From Shinella zoogloeoides (GTDB lineage: Bacteria; Pseudomonadota; Alphaproteobacteria; Rhizobiales; Rhizobiaceae): a stretch of DNA of 64,000 bases. The DNA is taken from positions 1,116,001 to 1,180,000 of the forward strand of contig NZ_CP131131.1 in NCBI RefSeq assembly GCF_033705735.1, written 5' to 3'. The notes below the pieces were generated by a model. The model was given only the letters and a program-made list of their open reading frames with translations. It ran no database searches and was not told the origin of the DNA. The translations under genes were made by a program, and so were the position numbers. This document shows positions 43,025-52,141 of the stretch, piece after piece (the first letter of the stretch is position 1; each line of letters starts with the position of its first letter).

Positions 43025-45028
43025 ATGAACGCCAAAGCAGTTCTGCACACAGACAACCGGGAGCACTGTCGCATGTCCCCTTCCGCCCTCTTTTCCGGCG
43101 ATTTTTCGGACCTGCGCAGCCGGTTTCTCGCTGCTGCAAGCCAGGCGGGCGCCAGCCTCGTCGCCTACCCCCATCCCCTGCACGGGCCGAACGGCGAGCA
43201 GCTTTCGACCGACATCGCCTATCTCGGACGCCCCGATGCCGCAAAGCTGATGGTGCTGATCTCCGGCACGCATGGCGTCGAAGGCCCCTTCGGCTCGGCC
43301 TGCCAGACGGCCTGGCTCTCGCAGAACGCACCCTGGCAGCTTCCCGACGACACCGCCGTCCTCGCCATCCACCTGATCAATCCCTGGGGCACCGCCTGGA
43401 GCCGCAGGGTGAACGAGGACAATGTCGACCTGAACCGTAATTTCATCGACTGGCAGAAGGGGCCGCCGCGCAACGAACGCTATGCAACGCTGCACGACGC
43501 CGTCGTCTGGCGCGCCTGGGAAGGCCCGGAGCGCGAGCGCGCGGCCGAGGCCTATGACGCGGCGAAACGGCGCTTCGGCGGCTATGCCGGCCTCGCCCCC
43601 ATGATCGAGGCGGGCCAGTATGCCTTTTCGGACGGTCTCTACTATGGCGGCGACGGCCCTGTCTGGTCCAACCGCACGCTCATCGAGATTCTCTCGACAT
43701 TCGCGCGGCAGGCGTCCGAGGTCGTGGTCTTCGACCTGCATACGGGCGCCGGTCCCTATGGCTATCCGGCTCTCCTCTCGGTGGCCGAGGGCGAGCATGC
43801 CGGGCTCGACTGGGGGCGGCATATCTTCGGCCCCGCCCTTTCCGTCGTCCTCACCGGCACGGACGCGACGACGGACACGGGCATCGCCGCGACCGCCACC
43901 GGCTATGTCTCGGCCGCCGTGCGCAAGGCGCTGCCGAAGGCGCGCGTCCTGCCGCTGGTGGTGGAATGCGGCACGCTCAACGGCGAAACGGTCATCGAGG
44001 CCGTCCAGGCGGACAACTGGCTGCATCTCTACGGCAAGGTGGACACGCCGCTCGGCGAGCGCATCAAGAAGGCGCTGCGCGCCGCCTTCATTCCCGAGGA
44101 CGAGGACTGGCGGAACACATGCCTTGCCACGGCGCTGCGCCATTTCGACCGCGCCTTTGCCGATCTCAAGGCCGTCGGCGGCGCGAGCGCCGAAAAGCCC
44201 GTCCCCGCCGCCGCGCCGGTTGCGGTCATCGCCCATGCGGAGACGGTGCATCCGGGCGCCGGCGAGCGCCCGGCGCTGGAAGTGCACGACCTTCACAAGC
44301 GCTTCGGGCAGCTTTCGGTGCTGAACGGTGTCAGCCTTACGGCCCAGCCCGGCGAAGTGGTCTCGATGATCGGCTCCTCGGGCTCCGGCAAGAGCACGTT
44401 CCTGCGCTGCATCAACCTGCTGGAACAGCCGCATGACGGGCGCGTCGTTATCGACGGCGAGGAAATCCGCATGAAGAAGACACCGGACGGCAATGCCGTT
44501 CCGGCCGACATGCGGCAGGTCGAGCGCATCCGTTCGCGGGTCGGCATGGTGTTCCAGAACTTCAATCTCTGGCCGCACATGACTGTGCTGGAGAACATCA
44601 TCGAGGCGCCGCTGCATGTCCTGAAGGAAGAGCGGCAGGCCGCCGTCGACCATGCGCATGCGCTCCTGAAGAAGGTCGGCCTTTCCGAAAAGCACGCCCA
44701 ATATCCCGGCCAGCTCTCCGGCGGCCAGCAGCAGCGCGCGGCCATCGCCCGCACGCTCGCCATGCGCCCAAAACTCATCCTGCTCGACGAGCCGACCTCC
44801 GCGCTCGATCCCGAGCTTGTCGGCGAGGTGCTGCGCGTGATCCGGCAGCTGGCCGAAGAAGGAAATACGATGATCCTCGTGACGCACGAAATGCAGTTCG
44901 CGCGCGAGGTCTCGCACAAGATCCTCTTCCTCCACCAGGGAAAAGTGGAGGAAGAGGGTGCACCGGCGGACGTCTTCACCAATCCGCGCTCCGAACGCAT
45001 GCGCCAGTTCCTGGCCCGTACGCTCTGA
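43025..45028 (+). CDS. M14-type metallopeptidase (DUF2817) fused to an amino acid ABC transporter ATPase
   Basis: 667 residues. Residues ~20-385 form a DUF2817/M14-like zinc hydrolase: HGVEG (H83, E86), DLNRNF (135-140), FDLHTGAG (H239) and VVECGT (E314 as candidate general base). A proline/alanine-rich linker (~385-415) leads to a full polar amino acid-type ATPase: GSSGSGKS (450-457), [25 protein letters not shown] and [14 protein letters not shown]. No start codon with a ribosome site exists between the parts, so one polypeptide is made. The ATPase should energise the permeases at 45950 and 46661; the hydrolase may process the imported amide or peptide at the membrane (inference). Start at 43025 fits AGGGG spacing; 43073 is an alternative. 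Confidence 0.85.
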   Translation: MNAKAVLHTDNREHCRMSPSALFSGDFSDLRSRFLAAASQAGASLVAYPHPLHGPNGEQLSTDIAYLGRPDAAKLMVLISGTHGVEGPFGSACQTAWLSQNAPWQLPDDTAVLAIHLINPWGTAWSRRVNEDNVDLNRNFIDWQKGPPRNERYATLHDAVVWRAWEGPERERAAEAYDAAKRRFGGYAGLAPMIEAGQYAFSDGLYYGGDGPVWSNRTLIEILSTFARQASEVVVFDLHTGAGPYGYPALLSVAEGEHAGLDWGRHIFGPALSVVLTGTDATTDTGIAATATGYVSAAVRKALPKARVLPLVVECGTLNGETVIEAVQADNWLHLYGKVDTPLGERIKKALRAAFIPEDEDWRNTCLATALRHFDRAFADLKAVGGASAEKPVPAAAPVAVIAHAETVHPGAGERPALEVHDLHKRFGQLSVLNGVSLTAQPGEVVSMIGSSGSGKSTFLRCINLLEQPHDGRVVIDGEEIRMKKTPDGNAVPADMRQVERIRSRVGMVFQNFNLWPHMTVLENIIEAPLHVLKEERQAAVDHAHALLKKVGLSEKHAQYPGQLSGGQQQRAAIARTLAMRPKLILLDEPTSALDPELVGEVLRVIRQLAEEGNTMILVTHEMQFAREVSHKILFLHQGKVEEEGAPADVFTNPRSERMRQFLARTL

Positions 45029-45071
45029 CGCCCGCCGGCCGACAACAACGTTCAACATGGGGAACCAGAAC

Positions 45072-45875
45072 ATGAAGCTGATGAAAAGCCTGCTGCTCGC
45101 CGCGTGCTTCGCCGCCGGCACTACCGCCGCCTGGGCGGCCGAAGGCGAATTGTCGATCGGAACGGAAGGCGCCTACCCGCCATGGAGCATGGCGGACGCC
45201 GCCGGCAACGTCACCGGCTTCGACGCCGATGTCGGCAACCTGCTCTGCGCAAAGCTGGAGGTGAAGTGCCAGTTCGTCGTGCAGGCCTTCGACGGCCTCA
45301 TCCCGGCCCTGAAGGCCAAGCGCTTCGACGTCATCATCTCGGGCATGTCGATCACCGACGACCGCAAGAAGGAGATCGACTTCTCCATCGGCTATGCCGA
45401 GCTCGCCAACATGTTCGTGGCGCCGAAGAGCTCCGACCTTGCCGGCATCAAGGACCTCGACAGCCTAGTCAAGGCGCTCGACGGCAAGAAGGTCGGCGTG
45501 CAGGCTGGTACCACCCACGCGCACTATCTCGAGAAGAACGTGCCGAACGCCGACCTGAAGACCTACGACACGCTCGACCAGATGCAGATCGACCTGGCCA
45601 GCGGCCGCGTCGACACCGCGTTTTCCGACGTGTCGGCGCTGGAAGACTTTCTCGCCAAGCCCGACGGCAAGGATTTCCAGCTTGTCGACGTCAAGATCGC
45701 CAGCTCTTCCGATCCGACCCTCGGCGAAGGCATCGGCGTCGGCATCGCCAAGGACAATACCGAGCTGAAGGCCCGTATCGACAAGGCGCTCTGCGAGCTG
45801 GTCGCCGACGGCTCCATCGGCAAGGCCAGCCAGACCTGGTTCAAGTCGGACATCTCCCGGCCCTGTCAGCAGTAG
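45072..45875 (+). CDS. Polar amino acid-type periplasmic binding protein
   Basis: A 267-residue SBP_bac_3 protein with a signal peptide (MKLMKSLLLAACFAAGTTAAWAA). The signature GFDADVGNLLCAKL and DVIISGMSITDDRKKEIDFS mark the lysine/arginine/ornithine-binding type. A Cys pair (C-A-K-L... and CQF) may form a disulfide. It feeds the two permeases downstream and the fused ATPase upstream. Given the Rieske oxygenase in the same cluster, the ligand may be a methylated or aryl amine or amino acid conjugate rather than a common amino acid. Confidence 0.9.
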   Translation: MKLMKSLLLAACFAAGTTAAWAAEGELSIGTEGAYPPWSMADAAGNVTGFDADVGNLLCAKLEVKCQFVVQAFDGLIPALKAKRFDVIISGMSITDDRKKEIDFSIGYAELANMFVAPKSSDLAGIKDLDSLVKALDGKKVGVQAGTTHAHYLEKNVPNADLKTYDTLDQMQIDLASGRVDTAFSDVSALEDFLAKPDGKDFQLVDVKIASSSDPTLGEGIGVGIAKDNTELKARIDKALCELVADGSIGKASQTWFKSDISRPCQQ

Positions 45876-45882
45876 CAACAGC

Positions 45883-45913
45883 GCGTTCCCCGGCAGCAGG
45901 CGCCGGGGAACGC
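45883..45913. terminator. Stem-loop after the amino acid-binding-protein gene
   Basis: Perfect 12-bp stem GCGTTCCCCGGC (45883-45894) and GCCGGGGAACGC (45902-45913), seven-base loop, no T-run, seven bases after the binding-protein stop. Same placement as the hairpin at 35548, consistent with message stabilisation and down-tuning of the permeases. Confidence 0.65.
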
Positions 45914-45949
45914 CGCATCCGGAAGGCATGAAGGGTTCGGGCGGGAACG

Positions 45950-46657
45950 ATGGAACTGGGAATCTGGCAGGTATGGGAGGGCGGCTGGATCGCCGCGATC
46001 CTGCGCGGGGCGGCGGTCACGGTCGCCCTCGGCATAGCGAGCATGGTCTTCGGCATCGTCATCGGCGTCGCCTGCGGGCTCATCAAGTGGGGGCGGATCT
46101 TCCCGCTGACGCTGGTCGTCGACTTCTATACGTCGATCGTGCGCGGCGTACCCGAGCTCCTGATCATCTATCTCCTCTTCTTCTCCTCGGTGGAATTCGT
46201 GGCGCGCGTCGCGGCGGCCTTCGGCTATGCGGGGCTTGCCGGCAACGGCTATGCCTTCGTCATCGCCGTCATCGCCATCGCCTCCATTTCGGGCGCGTAT
46301 TCGACCGAGGTGGTGCGCGGCGCCCTCGCTGCCATCCCGGCCGGCCATATCGAGGCGGCGCGGGCGCTCGGCATTCCGGGTCGCCGCATCTTCCGCCGCA
46401 TCATCGCGCCACAGATGCTGCGGATCGCCGTACCCGGCATGAACAATGTCTGGCAGACGACGATCAAGGACACCGCGCTCGTCTCGGTGGTGGGCCTGCA
46501 GGAGCTGATGCGCGCGGCCTTCGTCGGCGCGGGCTCCACCCGCCATCCCTTCATCTTCTATTTCATCGCCGCCGTCGTCTACCTCGCGATCACGCTGGTG
46601 AGCCAGGGCGGCTTCGACCGGATCGAGCGCCTGCTCCAGCCGAAGAACAGGAGCTAG
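45950..46657 (+). CDS. Amino acid ABC transporter permease (HisQ/M type)
   Basis: A 235-residue permease with five predicted helices. The N-terminal region contains the HisQM topology start (ILRGAAVTVALGIASMVFGI) and the EAA loop reads IEAARALGIPGRRIFRRIIAPQ. First of the two permeases of the importer; three bases separate it from the next. Confidence 0.92.
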   Translation: MELGIWQVWEGGWIAAILRGAAVTVALGIASMVFGIVIGVACGLIKWGRIFPLTLVVDFYTSIVRGVPELLIIYLLFFSSVEFVARVAAAFGYAGLAGNGYAFVIAVIAIASISGAYSTEVVRGALAAIPAGHIEAARALGIPGRRIFRRIIAPQMLRIAVPGMNNVWQTTIKDTALVSVVGLQELMRAAFVGAGSTRHPFIFYFIAAVVYLAITLVSQGGFDRIERLLQPKNRS

Positions 46658-46660
46658 GCC

Positions 46661-47347
46661 ATGGATCTCGAACTCGTTCGCCTTGCCGTGCCGACGCTTG
46701 CCAAGGGCGTGTGGCTGACGGCGGTGCTGACCATTACCTCCGTCGCCATCGGCTTCAATCTCGGGCTGGCGCTCGCGGTCATGCGGCTGTCGAAGAACCG
46801 GCTGTTGAGCAGCTTTGCCAAGGGCTATAGCACGGTCTTCCGCGGCACCCCGCTGCTCGTGCAGCTCTTCCTCTTCTATTACGGGCTCGGCCAGCTTTCC
46901 TTCGTGCGCGACAATCCGGTGCTCTGGTGGATCGTCGGCGACGGCGTGCGCTGTGCCGTGCTGGCGCTGGCGCTCAACACGGCGGCCTATACGTCGGAAA
47001 TCCTGCGCGGCGGCCTCATGTCCATTCCGGGCGGCCTGATGGAGGCGGCGCAGGCCTGCGGCATGTCGCGGTTCCTGTGCTTCCGCCGCATCGCGTTTCC
47101 ACTCGCCATCCGCCAGGCGTTGCCGGCCTATGGCAACGAACTGGTGCTGGTGGTGAAGGGAACGAGCCTTGCCTCGACGATCACCGTGCTGGAGATCACC
47201 GGCCATGCCAAGCGGCTGATGAGCCAGACCTATGCGATCCTCGAGATCTTCGCCATCGCCGGCATGCTCTATCTCCTGATCAACCTGATCCTCATCACGC
47301 TCATCCGCCTTCTGGAGGCAAGCCTCACGCGCTACCTGCCGCGCTGA
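46661..47347 (+). CDS. Amino acid ABC transporter permease (HisQ/M type)
   Basis: A 228-residue permease, partner of the gene at 45950. LAKGVWLTAVLTITSVAIGF is the first helix, FRGTPLLVQLFLFYYGLGQL is typical of the family, and the EAA loop reads MEAAQACGMSRFLCFRRIAF. Likely forms a heterodimer in the inner membrane with its neighbour. Last gene of the importer operon. Confidence 0.92.
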   Translation: MDLELVRLAVPTLAKGVWLTAVLTITSVAIGFNLGLALAVMRLSKNRLLSSFAKGYSTVFRGTPLLVQLFLFYYGLGQLSFVRDNPVLWWIVGDGVRCAVLALALNTAAYTSEILRGGLMSIPGGLMEAAQACGMSRFLCFRRIAFPLAIRQALPAYGNELVLVVKGTSLASTITVLEITGHAKRLMSQTYAILEIFAIAGMLYLLINLILITLIRLLEASLTRYLPR

Positions 47348-47429
47348 CCGGCATAAGGGAAAGGCAGCCCTCACTTCGGATTAATGTTTTCATATTAGGA
47401 CTTGTTGTAAGGGGCCTTGCTACCAGCCG

Positions 47430-48491
47430 GTGACGAAGATGGAAAATCCAGCAACGAGCGCGCAACCGAGTGCCGACACTCAAGCCACACCGCAATCGGC
47501 ACTCTATGGCCTGCTGGAACGGCTGAGGCGCACCCTTGCCGGCCCCTTCGACCGCCGGACGATCCTGGAATTGCGCCGGCAGATCGAGCGTCAGTCGGCC
47601 CTCACCCGCCGGATCGAGGCGGCGCTTGCCGGCGCCGACATCTTCGAACGCGCCTCCATGGCCGCGGGGATGGGCACCTGGCAATGCGAACTGCCCAGCG
47701 AGCGGCTGACCTGGAGCAGCGGCACTTATCACCTCTTCGGCGTGCCGCAGAATTGCGGCCTGGTGCGCGGCGATATCCTGAGAAGCTACAGCGAGGATTC
47801 GCTCTCCCGGCTGCAGAGAATCCGCGGCGAGGCGATCCGCGACGGGGACGGCTTCGGGCTGGACGCCGAGATCGAGAGCCCGGAATTCGGCCGGCGCTGG
47901 ATACGGATTTCCGCGACGGTCGAACGCCGCGACGGCGAGCCGGTCCGGCTTTTCGGCATCAAGCAGGACATTACCGCCGAAAAGACCATGCTCGATCACA
48001 TGCGCCATCTCGCCGAGCACGACGTGATGACCGGCCTTGCCAATCGCACCCGCTTCCAGATGCGGCTCGCCGACATGTGCGGACCGGACGGATCGGGCGG
48101 CGTGCTGATGCTCGTCGACCTGGACGGCTTCAAGGAGATCAACGACACGCTCGGCCACGCCCTCGGCGACGAGTGCATCATCGAATTCACCCGCCGGCTC
48201 CGCGCGACCTGCACGGGCGCCGAACTGGTCGCCCGCATCGGCGGCGACGAGTTCGCGATCCTCTTCGACCCTTCCAGCAGCCGGGAGGCGATCGAGCGCA
48301 CCGCGCGGCAGGTAGTCGATGCCGGCAAGCTGCCGATGAGCTGTTCCGGGCATGTCTTCAGCGTCAGCGCCTCCATCGGCTTCGCCTTTGCCGAAGCGGA
48401 GACCCCGACCAGCCTCTTCACCAAGGCGGACCTTGCCCTCTATGCCGCAAAGGCAGACGGCGGCGATACTTATCGCGAATTCCTGAAGTAG
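47430..48491 (+). CDS. PAS-GGDEF diguanylate cyclase
   Basis: 353 residues: a coiled N-terminus (~30-70), one PAS domain (~75-190, GMGTWQCELPSERLTWSSGT, ending FGIKQDITAEK) and a GGDEF domain (~195-353) with intact RIGGDEFAIL, so it should make cyclic di-GMP from GTP. The inhibitory RxxD site just ahead of the GGDEF is missing (TGAELVARI), suggesting weak product inhibition. No membrane segment. The GTG at 47430 and ATG at 47439 are both possible starts; neither has a strong ribosome site. Not clearly linked to neighbours, although c-di-GMP commonly controls exopolysaccharide in this group. Confidence 0.9.
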   Translation: MTKMENPATSAQPSADTQATPQSALYGLLERLRRTLAGPFDRRTILELRRQIERQSALTRRIEAALAGADIFERASMAAGMGTWQCELPSERLTWSSGTYHLFGVPQNCGLVRGDILRSYSEDSLSRLQRIRGEAIRDGDGFGLDAEIESPEFGRRWIRISATVERRDGEPVRLFGIKQDITAEKTMLDHMRHLAEHDVMTGLANRTRFQMRLADMCGPDGSGGVLMLVDLDGFKEINDTLGHALGDECIIEFTRRLRATCTGAELVARIGGDEFAILFDPSSSREAIERTARQVVDAGKLPMSCSGHVFSVSASIGFAFAEAETPTSLFTKADLALYAAKADGGDTYREFLK

Positions 48492-48511
48492 AACCTGAGC
48501 AGGCCGGCAGT

Positions 48512-49114
48512 CTACTGATCGGGAGAAAGACCGGTCGTCTGCTCCATGCGGCGCATGCACTCGTCGTTTCCGGCGAAACGGTAGGTGCTGTAGACGGCAA
48601 GGCCGTACCCCTCGTCGCCGGCAAGAACCACGCTGGCCGACTGCAGGTTCTGGAAGCGCCGTTGCAGGTGGTTCCACTGGTTGAAGATCTGCCGCTCCTC
48701 GGCGGTGATCGTATGCTTGAGGAGAAGGTCGCTGCCGGCGGCCGGCGTATGGGCCACGTCGACCTTCTCGTCCGGCTCTCCGAGCTCCTTCGTCATCCGC
48801 GCGGTGACATCGGCGAATATCCGGCGGGTGAGATGGCCTTCATCGTCGTCGGCACGATAGGGCGTGACGGCGGTCAGGTTGCAGACGCCGACGCCATCGA
48901 CGAAAGCGAGGATATATTCCTCGTAAAGAGGATCCGCCCCAGGCAGCTTCCGGCATACATATTGCCCTGTGGCATCCGCCGGCCCCTCCGCCAGCGGCTC
49001 GCAGCCGAGCGCCGAGGGCCGCGCATCCTGCGCGACGCCGAAGGGCGCGAGATTCGGCTGGATCGCCATCGTGTTGGCGATGATCGCAGCAAGAAGGCCG
49101 AGAAATGCTTCCAT
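48512..49114 (-). CDS. Hypothetical protein, probably exported
   Basis: A 200-residue protein with a short hydrophobic N-terminus (MEAFLGLLAAIIANTMA) that may be a signal peptide or anchor, and four Cys (CEPL, YVCRK, VCNL, ECMRR) that could form disulfides in the periplasm. I recognise no domain. It lies between two rightward genes, converging on the diguanylate cyclase. Codon use looks genuine. No strong ribosome site precedes the ATG. Confidence 0.65.
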   Translation of the reverse strand: MEAFLGLLAAIIANTMAIQPNLAPFGVAQDARPSALGCEPLAEGPADATGQYVCRKLPGADPLYEEYILAFVDGVGVCNLTAVTPYRADDDEGHLTRRIFADVTARMTKELGEPDEKVDVAHTPAAGSDLLLKHTITAEERQIFNQWNHLQRRFQNLQSASVVLAGDEGYGLAVYSTYRFAGNDECMRRMEQTTGLSPDQ

Positions 49115-49339
49115 GGGTGACGTCGAGATCCTGTTGCGAGCGGCGGCTTCCTGACGAAGTGTACCACGCGAACGTTTGTGAATTTAGGCGCTGTAACACA
49201 TTGGCTGCGGTCTCGCGATCACATCAATGGGAATGGAGACGCCGACCCCGGCGGTTGCGTTCGAGGGGCCGGTTGCTATGGTGAGCGAATGCCACAGCCG
49301 CCCGGTCGGCTGCGTCTATCCATTTACAGGACAGGCTCC

Positions 49340-50626
49340 ATGAGCGGCTTGAAGCGACTTTCGGACGAGGCACTGGTTGCCCGGCTTCAGCATGCGGCCT
49401 TTTCCTACCTCATCGACCATACCGACGAAGAAACCGGGCTCGTGGCCGATACGTCCCGCCCGGGATCGCCCTGCAGCATCGCCGTCGTCGGCTTTGCCCT
49501 CTCCTGCTATCCGATCGCCGTCAGGAACGGCTGGCTGTCGCGCACGGAAGCCGCGCGGCGCACGCTGAAAGTGCTGAAATTCTTCCTCGCGAGCCCCCAA
49601 AGCAAGGCAGCCGACGCCACGGGTTACCGGGGCTTCTACTATCACTTCCTCGACATGAAGACGGGCAGGCGCGTCTGGCAATGCGAGCTGTCGCTGATCG
49701 ACACCGCCCTCCTGATGGCCGGCATCCTCGTGGCGGGCTGCTACTTCGATGGAGGCGGCGAGGAAAGCGACATCCGCGACCATGCAGATGCCCTCTATCG
49801 CCGCGTGGACTGGCACTGGGCACAGAACGGAACCTCGGGCCTGTCGCAAGGCTGGAAGCCCGAATGCGGCTTTCTCCACTATGGCTGGGAAGGCTACAAC
49901 GAGGCGACGATCCTTTACATCCTCGGCCTCGGATCGCCCACCTTCCCGCTGACGGCAAGCTGCTACGACACCTGGAGCCTGACCTATCAGTGGGAAAACC
50001 TCCTCGGTCATGATGTCCTCTATTCCGGGGCCCTCTTCACGCATCTGTTCTCGCATGCTTGGATCGACTTCCGCGGCATTCGCGACGCCTTCATGCGCGA
50101 GAAGAACAGCGACTATTTCGCGAACACGAAAAGCGCGATCGCCATCCACCGAGAATACGGAGAGCGTAACCCTTACGAATTCGAAGGCTATTGCCGCGAC
50201 TTCTGGGGTGTGACGGCCGGCGACGGCCCCTCGGTTGCGGCGATACGCCAGAAAGGCCGGGACCGCCGGTTCTTCGGCTACATGTCGCGCGGCGTGCCCT
50301 ATGGCCCCGACGACGGCACGATTTCCCCCTGGGCGATGCTCGCAACGCTGCCTTTCACGCCCGATGCGGCGCTTTCGGGCACGCGCCACCTCCTCGAGAA
50401 CTATCCGCAGATCTGCCCCGGCAACCGGTTTTCCAGCGGCTTCAACCCGACCCTGCAGCCTGCTTCGGGCGGCTGGATTTCCGAAGGCTGGTACGGGCTC
50501 GACCAGGGCCTTCTTGCCATGATGATCGAAAATCACCGCAGCGGCCTGATCTGGGAGATTTTTCGGGGCTGCGGATATGTGCGCGACGGTCTTGCGCATG
50601 CTGGCTTCGAAGGCGGATGGTTATAG
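49340..50626 (+). CDS. Glycoamylase-domain (GH144-like) hydrolase
   Basis: A 428-residue alpha/alpha-barrel protein of the PF10091 glycoamylase group: YLIDHTDEETGLVADTSR, GFYYHFLDMKTGRR, SLIDTALLMAGIL, GWEGYNEATILYILGLGSPT, FWGVTAGDGPS and GTISPWAMLATLPF. The family contains endo-beta-1,2-glucanases (GH144), and the same domain ends the cyclic beta-1,2-glucan synthase ChvB/NdvB. No clear signal peptide is seen, so action on cytoplasmic or periplasmic beta-1,2-glucan is undecided. The ATG at 49340 follows AGGACAGG; an earlier ATG at 49289 is possible. The next gene follows immediately. Confidence 0.85.
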   Translation: MSGLKRLSDEALVARLQHAAFSYLIDHTDEETGLVADTSRPGSPCSIAVVGFALSCYPIAVRNGWLSRTEAARRTLKVLKFFLASPQSKAADATGYRGFYYHFLDMKTGRRVWQCELSLIDTALLMAGILVAGCYFDGGGEESDIRDHADALYRRVDWHWAQNGTSGLSQGWKPECGFLHYGWEGYNEATILYILGLGSPTFPLTASCYDTWSLTYQWENLLGHDVLYSGALFTHLFSHAWIDFRGIRDAFMREKNSDYFANTKSAIAIHREYGERNPYEFEGYCRDFWGVTAGDGPSVAAIRQKGRDRRFFGYMSRGVPYGPDDGTISPWAMLATLPFTPDAALSGTRHLLENYPQICPGNRFSSGFNPTLQPASGGWISEGWYGLDQGLLAMMIENHRSGLIWEIFRGCGYVRDGLAHAGFEGGWL

Positions 50627-50628
50627 AC

Positions 50629-52134
50629 ATGCAGCGCACGGCACCACGGAAAAGGCCCGCAGACGAGGCCCGCTATCTTCGGCGGGTGCGGCCGCAGGAC
50701 TGGCGCGATCCGGAGCCGAAAGGCATCTACGATCTCGTGGTCGTCGGGGCGGGATCGGCGGGACTTTCGGCAGCCGAATGGGCCGCGCGGCGCGGCTTTT
50801 CGGTCGCGCTCGTCGAGCGCGCGCATCTTGGCGGCAATTCGCTCAATGCCGGGTCCGTGCCGTCCAAGGCGATCATCCGTACCGCGCAGATATACGGCAT
50901 CATGCACGACGCCGACGAATTCGGTGCGCCCATGCCGGTCGAATCCGCCCTCGACTTCGGCGATGCGATGGCGCGCATGCGCAGTATCCGTACGCGCGTC
51001 GCGGTCTATCATTCGGCCCATGACCTCACCGCCCTCGGCATCGACATCTTCTTCGGCGCCGCCCGGTTCACGAGTGCCGACGCCCTGTTCGTCGACGATA
51101 CGCGCCTGCGCTTCCGCAAGGCGCTCGTCGCCACGGGCGCGCGGCCGCGAATCCCGGACATTCCCGGCCTCGACGAGACCGGCTATCGCACGAGCTCGAC
51201 GATCTTCGACATGACGGCGCTGCCGCAGCGCCTTGCGGTCGTCGGCGGGGGGCCGCTCGGCTGCGAACTGGCGCAGGCCTTCTGCCGGTTGGGGGCGCAT
51301 GTGACCATCGTGCAGAACGATCCGAAATTCCTGCCGCGCGAAGAGCGTGACGCGGCGGAGATCCTCTCCTGGTCCATGGCGCGCGACGGCATGGAGATCC
51401 GCCTGAACACCGCCGTCGTCGGCGCGCGGCGCGATGGCGACGTCAAGGTGCTGGAAACGCTCAACAACGAGATGAAGGGCGAGATCGCCGCCGACGAGAT
51501 CCTCGTCTGCACCGGCCGGCTGCCCAATGTCGATGAGCTCGATCTCGATGCCGCCGGCGTGGCGTTCAGCCCCCTGCGTGGCATCAAGGTCGATGAATTC
51601 ATGTGCAGCAGCAATCCCGACATATACGCCGCCGGCGATGTCTGCCTGTCGCTGAAATTCACCAATGCGGCGCAATCCTCGGCGCGGATAGCGGTGGAAA
51701 ACGCGCTGGCGCAGGGCCGGCTGCGGCATGACAATTCGGTCATTCCCTGGTGCACCTTCTGCGATCCGGAGATCGCCCATATCGGCCTGCAGGTCTGGGA
51801 AGCTCGTACGCAGTCCATCCCGATCAAGAGCTATACGGTGATGCTGAGCGACGTGGACCGCGCCATCACGGACGGGCAGGAGACCGGCTTCGTTAAGATC
51901 CACATCGCGGAAGGCAGCGACCGCATTCTCGGCGCGACCATCGTCGCCTCGAGGGCCAGCGAACTGATCAACGAAATGGCCGTCATCATGAGCACCGGCA
52001 TCGGCATGGAGGCGCTTGCCAAGGTGGTCCACACCTATCCCGCCCAGTCCGGGGCGATCATGCTGGCGGCGCAGGCCTACCGGCGCGACGTCGACAGGGT
52101 GGCCCGGGGCTCCCCTGAAGGCGAGCCGGCCTGA
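50629..52134 (+). CDS. FAD-dependent pyridine nucleotide-disulfide oxidoreductase homologue lacking redox cysteines
   Basis: A 501-residue mercuric reductase/lipoamide dehydrogenase-like flavoprotein. FAD motif VVVGAGSAGLSAAEWAAR, NAD motif AVVGGGPLGCELAQAF, second FAD motif NPDIYAAGDVC, and a C-terminal dimerisation domain. The redox-active CxxxxC is replaced by SxxxxS (S71 and S76 in GGNSLNAGSVPSK), and the His-Glu dyad segment reads VHTYPAQSG with Gly in place of Glu. It cannot do dithiol chemistry; direct NAD(P)H oxidation, transhydrogenation or quinone reduction are possible. A ~33-residue N-terminal extension precedes the FAD fold. It overlaps or abuts the hydrolase gene (alternative ATG at 50617). 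Confidence 0.88.
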   Translation: MQRTAPRKRPADEARYLRRVRPQDWRDPEPKGIYDLVVVGAGSAGLSAAEWAARRGFSVALVERAHLGGNSLNAGSVPSKAIIRTAQIYGIMHDADEFGAPMPVESALDFGDAMARMRSIRTRVAVYHSAHDLTALGIDIFFGAARFTSADALFVDDTRLRFRKALVATGARPRIPDIPGLDETGYRTSSTIFDMTALPQRLAVVGGGPLGCELAQAFCRLGAHVTIVQNDPKFLPREERDAAEILSWSMARDGMEIRLNTAVVGARRDGDVKVLETLNNEMKGEIAADEILVCTGRLPNVDELDLDAAGVAFSPLRGIKVDEFMCSSNPDIYAAGDVCLSLKFTNAAQSSARIAVENALAQGRLRHDNSVIPWCTFCDPEIAHIGLQVWEARTQSIPIKSYTVMLSDVDRAITDGQETGFVKIHIAEGSDRILGATIVASRASELINEMAVIMSTGIGMEALAKVVHTYPAQSGAIMLAAQAYRRDVDRVARGSPEGEPA

Positions 52135-52141
52135 AGCGCCC

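Noticed and set aside
44240..44290. Possible separate start for the ABC ATPase domain.
   Set aside because: Only GTG codons without a ribosome site; the frame is continuous from the peptidase domain through a normal linker, so a fusion is preferred.
42824..45121. 765-codon minus-strand frame across the peptidase-ATPase gene.
   Set aside because: Shadow of a high-GC gene; composition is repetitive and no domain is visible.
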